The notes under the pieces are model-generated. The model saw only the letters and a list, made by a program, of their open reading frames with translations. It was not told where the DNA came from and made no database searches. Of a DNA stretch of 15,575 bases, positions 13,901 to 15,575 are shown piece by piece. Positions within the stretch are counted from its first letter, which is position 1. Every line of letters starts with the position of its first letter. This DNA comes from Verrucomicrobiota bacterium (lineage in GTDB: Bacteria; Verrucomicrobiota; Verrucomicrobiae; Limisphaerales; UBA11358), in assembly GCA_014860005.1 (NCBI GenBank), contig JACZKP010000067.1:1-15575 (forward strand). Reading direction: 5' to 3'. The translations under genes and the position numbers were made by a program.

Positions 13901-15435
13901 CCGGGAATATCGAACAGGATTGTCGAAAAGTTCCGGTTGGTGCTGGCGGCTTCTTCCATGGCAGCGCGCAACGTCACTTCCAACCGTCCGTCCTGAAGCG
14001 TTTGGCCGGTCCAAGCGATGCCATCGCCGGGACTGGTATCCGGCAAATCACCGGTGGAGTTCACCACGCCTGGCATGTCACAAGTGGAGAACTCGCTGGT
14101 GTTTCCCGCGTTGTCGGTGGAGGTCATGGTCAGGGCGAAGTGTTCACCCGGGATCGTCACGGTGAAGTCCAGTCGTTCGCTGAACGGAACGGTCACCTGA
14201 TGCAAGAGGAATTCGCCCTCGCCGAAACCGCGCGGATTACATTGCGTGTTCCAGAAGTACTCGACGGTGAACGGCGGGTTGAGATTGGAGTTGATGCGCG
14301 CCCGGACAATGGTGTTGCCGTTGGTGCGCTGGATTGAGATGAACTCCGGGGAGCGTTGCGAAAGGTTCGGGCCGGTTCCGGGCGTAAGAAAACGATTGTG
14401 GCTGACGCCGTTATCGCCAAGGTCAATGCCAAGCCCGTTGTACCGGATTTCATTCTGAAGAATGGAGTGGCGGCTGGTGCTCGCACCGGCGATGACAACG
14501 CCGCTCCCGTTTGCCGAGATGAGATTGCCGCGCCCCGGCCCTCCAATGCGCGTAAGCAACGAGCCACCATCAATGCGAATGCCGTCGGACCAATTAGCCT
14601 CGATATAGTTTTTTTCCAAGATGTTCCCGCTCGCCCGGTTATTCCCGGTGCTGGTGATGTGAATGCCGGTTGAATTTAACGCGATACCGTTGGTGGCAAC
14701 GATGACATTGTCACAGGTATTGAGCAGAATTCCCAGATTGCAGTTCAAGATGACATTGCCAATGACTCGGTTTGCCGGCCCGCCGAAATTATCCCCCTGA
14801 ATGGTAATGCCGGGGCCGTGATTTCCGACGAGCCAGTTTTGGTCCTCCGGTTGCAGACCACCAATGAGGCAATCCACCACGTTCAAGCCCGGCACGAATT
14901 GTGAGGGCGCCTGCCCCATCACAATGCCCCTCCCGTTGCCCAACTCATAAATGTGCTCGTTGAAATCGTTCCCGCCGACATTATTTCCCGTGATGCGCAC
15001 CCCCTCGGTGTAGCTGCCCATGGCAAAGTTCGAGTACACCTCAATGCCGGCATCTTTATTGGCGGACACCAGGTTGTTGCGGATGACAACGCCGTTCACC
15101 CCAAGGATGGTGATGCCTGCGCCGTTGCCCTGAGGAGCTTCGTTTGCTGGATTAATGCCGATCTCGCAGTATTCGATGATCACATTGGTCGGCGCTCCCG
15201 AAACGGCATGTCCGGCGACATAAATCCCAGACCGCTGGAAATTAATGATGACCAAATCGGAGATTCTGACGCCTGACGACCCGGCACTCTCAATCCGCAA
15301 TCCGTGGGTGTCACCCGCGAAGGCTCCGTCAATGACGACATAAGAATTCTGCGGGCCAATAATGGAACAGCGCACGGGCGGCAGCGGGGAAAGGGGCCGT
15401 ATCGTGACTGAACTCGAAAATGAACTCGAAAACAC
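10930..15435 (-). CDS. Giant parallel beta-helix/GEVED-domain protein, probably 5'-truncated
   Basis: The open frame has 1,501 codons from a GTG at 15435 with no ribosome-binding site and no signal peptide. Module 1 (1 to about 455) and module 2 (about 460-1250) are right-handed beta-helices with coils of the form NxIGG, NLISGN, GI.I.G, N.I.G. Each ends in a beta-sandwich-like segment: FTVEYFWN..CNPRGFGEGE in module 1 and FRIEFYIN..ADPSGFGEGE in module 2. Module 2 opens with a CSLREA-like segment (TLRAAMEEAASTNRN) and then ITPATALPDIVLP. Module 1 begins only at the equivalent IRPLSPLPPV, so at least about 45 residues plus any export signal are missing. A GEVED-like domain (about 1258-1425, ending DGKVEDYQV) and a C-terminal domain ending FYRLAITPP, like those of A and B, follow. 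An IS end lies directly upstream. A surface protein by origin; expression now is doubtful. Confidence 0.85.
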   Translation of the reverse strand: MFSSSFSSSVTIRPLSPLPPVRCSIIGPQNSYVVIDGAFAGDTHGLRIESAGSSGVRISDLVIINFQRSGIYVAGHAVSGAPTNVIIEYCEIGINPANEAPQGNGAGITILGVNGVVIRNNLVSANKDAGIEVYSNFAMGSYTEGVRITGNNVGGNDFNEHIYELGNGRGIVMGQAPSQFVPGLNVVDCLIGGLQPEDQNWLVGNHGPGITIQGDNFGGPANRVIGNVILNCNLGILLNTCDNVIVATNGIALNSTGIHITSTGNNRASGNILEKNYIEANWSDGIRIDGGSLLTRIGGPGRGNLISANGSGVVIAGASTSRHSILQNEIRYNGLGIDLGDNGVSHNRFLTPGTGPNLSQRSPEFISIQRTNGNTIVRARINSNLNPPFTVEYFWNTQCNPRGFGEGEFLLHQVTVPFSERLDFTVTIPGEHFALTMTSTDNAGNTSEFSTCDMPGVVNSTGDLPDTSPGDGIAWTGQTLQDGRLEVTLRAAMEEAASTNRNFSTILFDIPGAGPHVITPATALPDIVLPTAIDATSQPGYSPGNPVVEVNGTALGQNPLNGFNLLAGDTAIRGLAIVNFGKDGVFIQGRGGNVIEANFIGLRTDGVTLAGASESGIHILNSTNNVIGGLNSAVRNVITGNGKAGTGGANITIEGAGSSNNRVLGNYIGTDKTGAASPANPTAADGVRLFGGASGNVIGGPTIASRNVISGNLQGIQIQGAGTVRNRIEGNIIGLNAAANAAIPNRRNGILISDAKGIRIGGATATPGSPPGNIISGNSFNGIESHTDENRIEGNILGTSPGGSLLVGNVRNGVLLHRQNNLIGGSDVKLRNLISGNHESGILLMGAGARFNQIEANSIGVNAAGMAAIPNRLHGIHIRGGRNNVIGGSPAGLGNLGVAALGNLISGNFLSGILIESPPAEPANVASENLIQGNRIGVNTTGLGALANNAGISLVETPGNLIGGPDPETANLISGNLTDGIHIKGVGSDGNRIHRNTVGLNAPGVLALGNGANGIRLEGARNAFVGGAAPLVGLAPLGNVISGNGGHGILIDGTPGVGQDNAGHRITRNRIGVNGNDAPAGNGGDGIRILAASGNLIGSQNLIAHNSGAGVAVPHAVRGDQNEITANSIFSNGLLGIDLGGDGPTPNDPDDADTGPNRLQNFPELTLYGGVLQAMFVHLRSTPNTPFRIEFYINSSADPSGFGEGETWDDEVLFTTDSQGRARFTMPLPGLGAGECVTAIAINRLTGDTSEFSACATVQSAPLADFGDAPGLQHRTTLAANGARHLVNPAIRLGALIDGESDAVINPLNASGDDADNLNDEDGVEFLGPLRYGTPLSEIRVQASVAGYLNGWIDLNANGDFAQPEEHVIQNVALSAGFNVLQVPIPAAAVPGITYARFRFSTVPGLSFYGPAPDGKVEDYQVTIADSGTTRLETTLVTGGKLRIAWATKLGWKYQMQFKTNLGAPGWEPLVALIVGDGTTMNIEEPAAGNLRFYRLAITPP
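15409..15432. repeat. Perfect 12-bp tandem repeat at the 5' end of the giant gene
   Basis: TGAACTCGAAAA occurs twice in a row (15409-15420 and 15421-15432). On the coding strand it encodes the repeated FSSS of the N-terminus. It lies against the presumed IS target duplication and keeps the frame. It may reflect slippage or the native sequence. Confidence 0.9.
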
Positions 15436-15437
15436 AA
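15430..15437. repeat. Candidate 8-bp target duplication next to the IS end
   Basis: AAACACAA directly abuts the inferred IS terminus at 15438. ISL3-family elements make 8-bp, usually A/T-rich, target duplications, which fits. The second copy would lie beyond the right edge of the window, so this cannot be confirmed here. The GTG start of the giant frame falls inside this octamer. Confidence 0.4.
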
Positions 15438-15575
15438 GGTTCTTCGCTGTTTTCGGTGGAATTAAAATTGGGGGAAGCGGAGTTTTCCGGCGACGAAGTA
15501 GAGCATGGTGATCAGATGCGTCGTCGAACGGTAGCCGCGAGCCTTGCGTTTGGTCGCGCTGAAGACGCTGTTTAA
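15438..15575 (-). mobile_element. 3' end of an ISL3-like insertion sequence
   Basis: The segment runs off the right edge. Its outer end begins GGTTCTTCGCTGTTTTCGGT (15438-15457), which resembles the GGCTCTTCC..TTTT..GTG terminal inverted repeats of ISL3-family elements. It is followed at once, on the minus strand, by the 3' end of a transposase gene. The IS is oriented with its transposase reading toward the giant gene, so transcription leaving the IS could enter that gene. Confidence 0.65.
15462..15575 (-). CDS. Transposase C-terminus, ISL3-like (partial)
   Basis: The last 37 codons and stop (TAA at 15464-15462) of a transposase are visible. They read NSVFSATKRKARGYRSTTHL and end ITMLYFVAGKLRFPQF. 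The pattern N-S-x(n)-KRKARGYR-S/T-x-x-x-L-I-T-M-x-Y is typical of the C-terminal end of ISL3-type DDE transposases, after the last catalytic Glu. The stop is in the same frame as the giant gene downstream, and only nine codons separate it from that gene's GTG. The rest of the transposase lies beyond the window. Confidence 0.75.
   Translation of the reverse strand, partial: LNSVFSATKRKARGYRSTTHLITMLYFVAGKLRFPQF

Noticed and set aside
2524..15435. The many regular internal repeats, considered as a CRISPR array or DNA satellite
   Set aside because: The periodicity is at the protein level (beta-helix coils of variable length within open frames), with no constant DNA repeat and spacer pattern.

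Overview
The window looks like chromosomal DNA from a GC-rich member of the Verrucomicrobiota, perhaps near Pedosphaera/Limisphaerales. This rests on recognition of protein style only: large secreted parallel beta-helix proteins with Ig-like, PKD and GEVED-type domains that all end in the same short domain finishing FYRV or FYRL, beside a long-form serine acetyltransferase. No rRNA or other taxonomic marker is present.

Layout, left to right. (1) 1-1045 is an accessory-looking stretch: the possible 5' end of a leftward gene at the edge, about 400 bp with two large imperfect hairpins, an orphan basic 152-residue ORF (498-956), and more inverted repeats. (2) 1049-2059 is a complete cysE (serine O-acetyltransferase). 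(3) 2128-2439 (minus) is a small XRE-type helix-turn-helix protein, divergent from the next gene. (4) 2524-6552 and 6692-9556 are two tandem secreted paralogues, A and B, built from beta-helix modules alternating with Ig-like domains (three modules in A, two in B), each followed by a PKD-like domain and a shared C-terminal domain. Between them, at 6549-6605, lies a 57-bp in-frame second copy of the last 18 codons plus stop of cysE. (5) 9687-10484 (minus) is a NagD-type HAD phosphatase. (6) 10602-10802 is a probable remnant of the N-terminus of mfd. (7) 10930-15435 (minus) is a 1,501-residue beta-helix/GEVED protein with no signal peptide. (8) 15438-15575 is the end of an ISL3-like insertion sequence, with the last 37 residues of its transposase.

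Taken together, housekeeping genes (cysE, the HAD phosphatase, an mfd remnant) are interspersed with very large, internally repetitive, exported surface-type proteins, and the junctions show rearrangement. The duplicated cysE tail brackets the regulator plus gene A. A 138-bp block is about 95% identical between paralogues A and B. The mfd fragment is cut short near the minus-strand giant gene. The IS end sits exactly at the 5' edge of that giant gene, whose first module starts in the middle when compared with its own second module. No CRISPR array, tRNA, rRNA or complete mobile element is visible. The most informative signals are the cysE-tail duplication, the IS-truncated giant gene, and the module reshuffling and sequence homogenisation between A and B.
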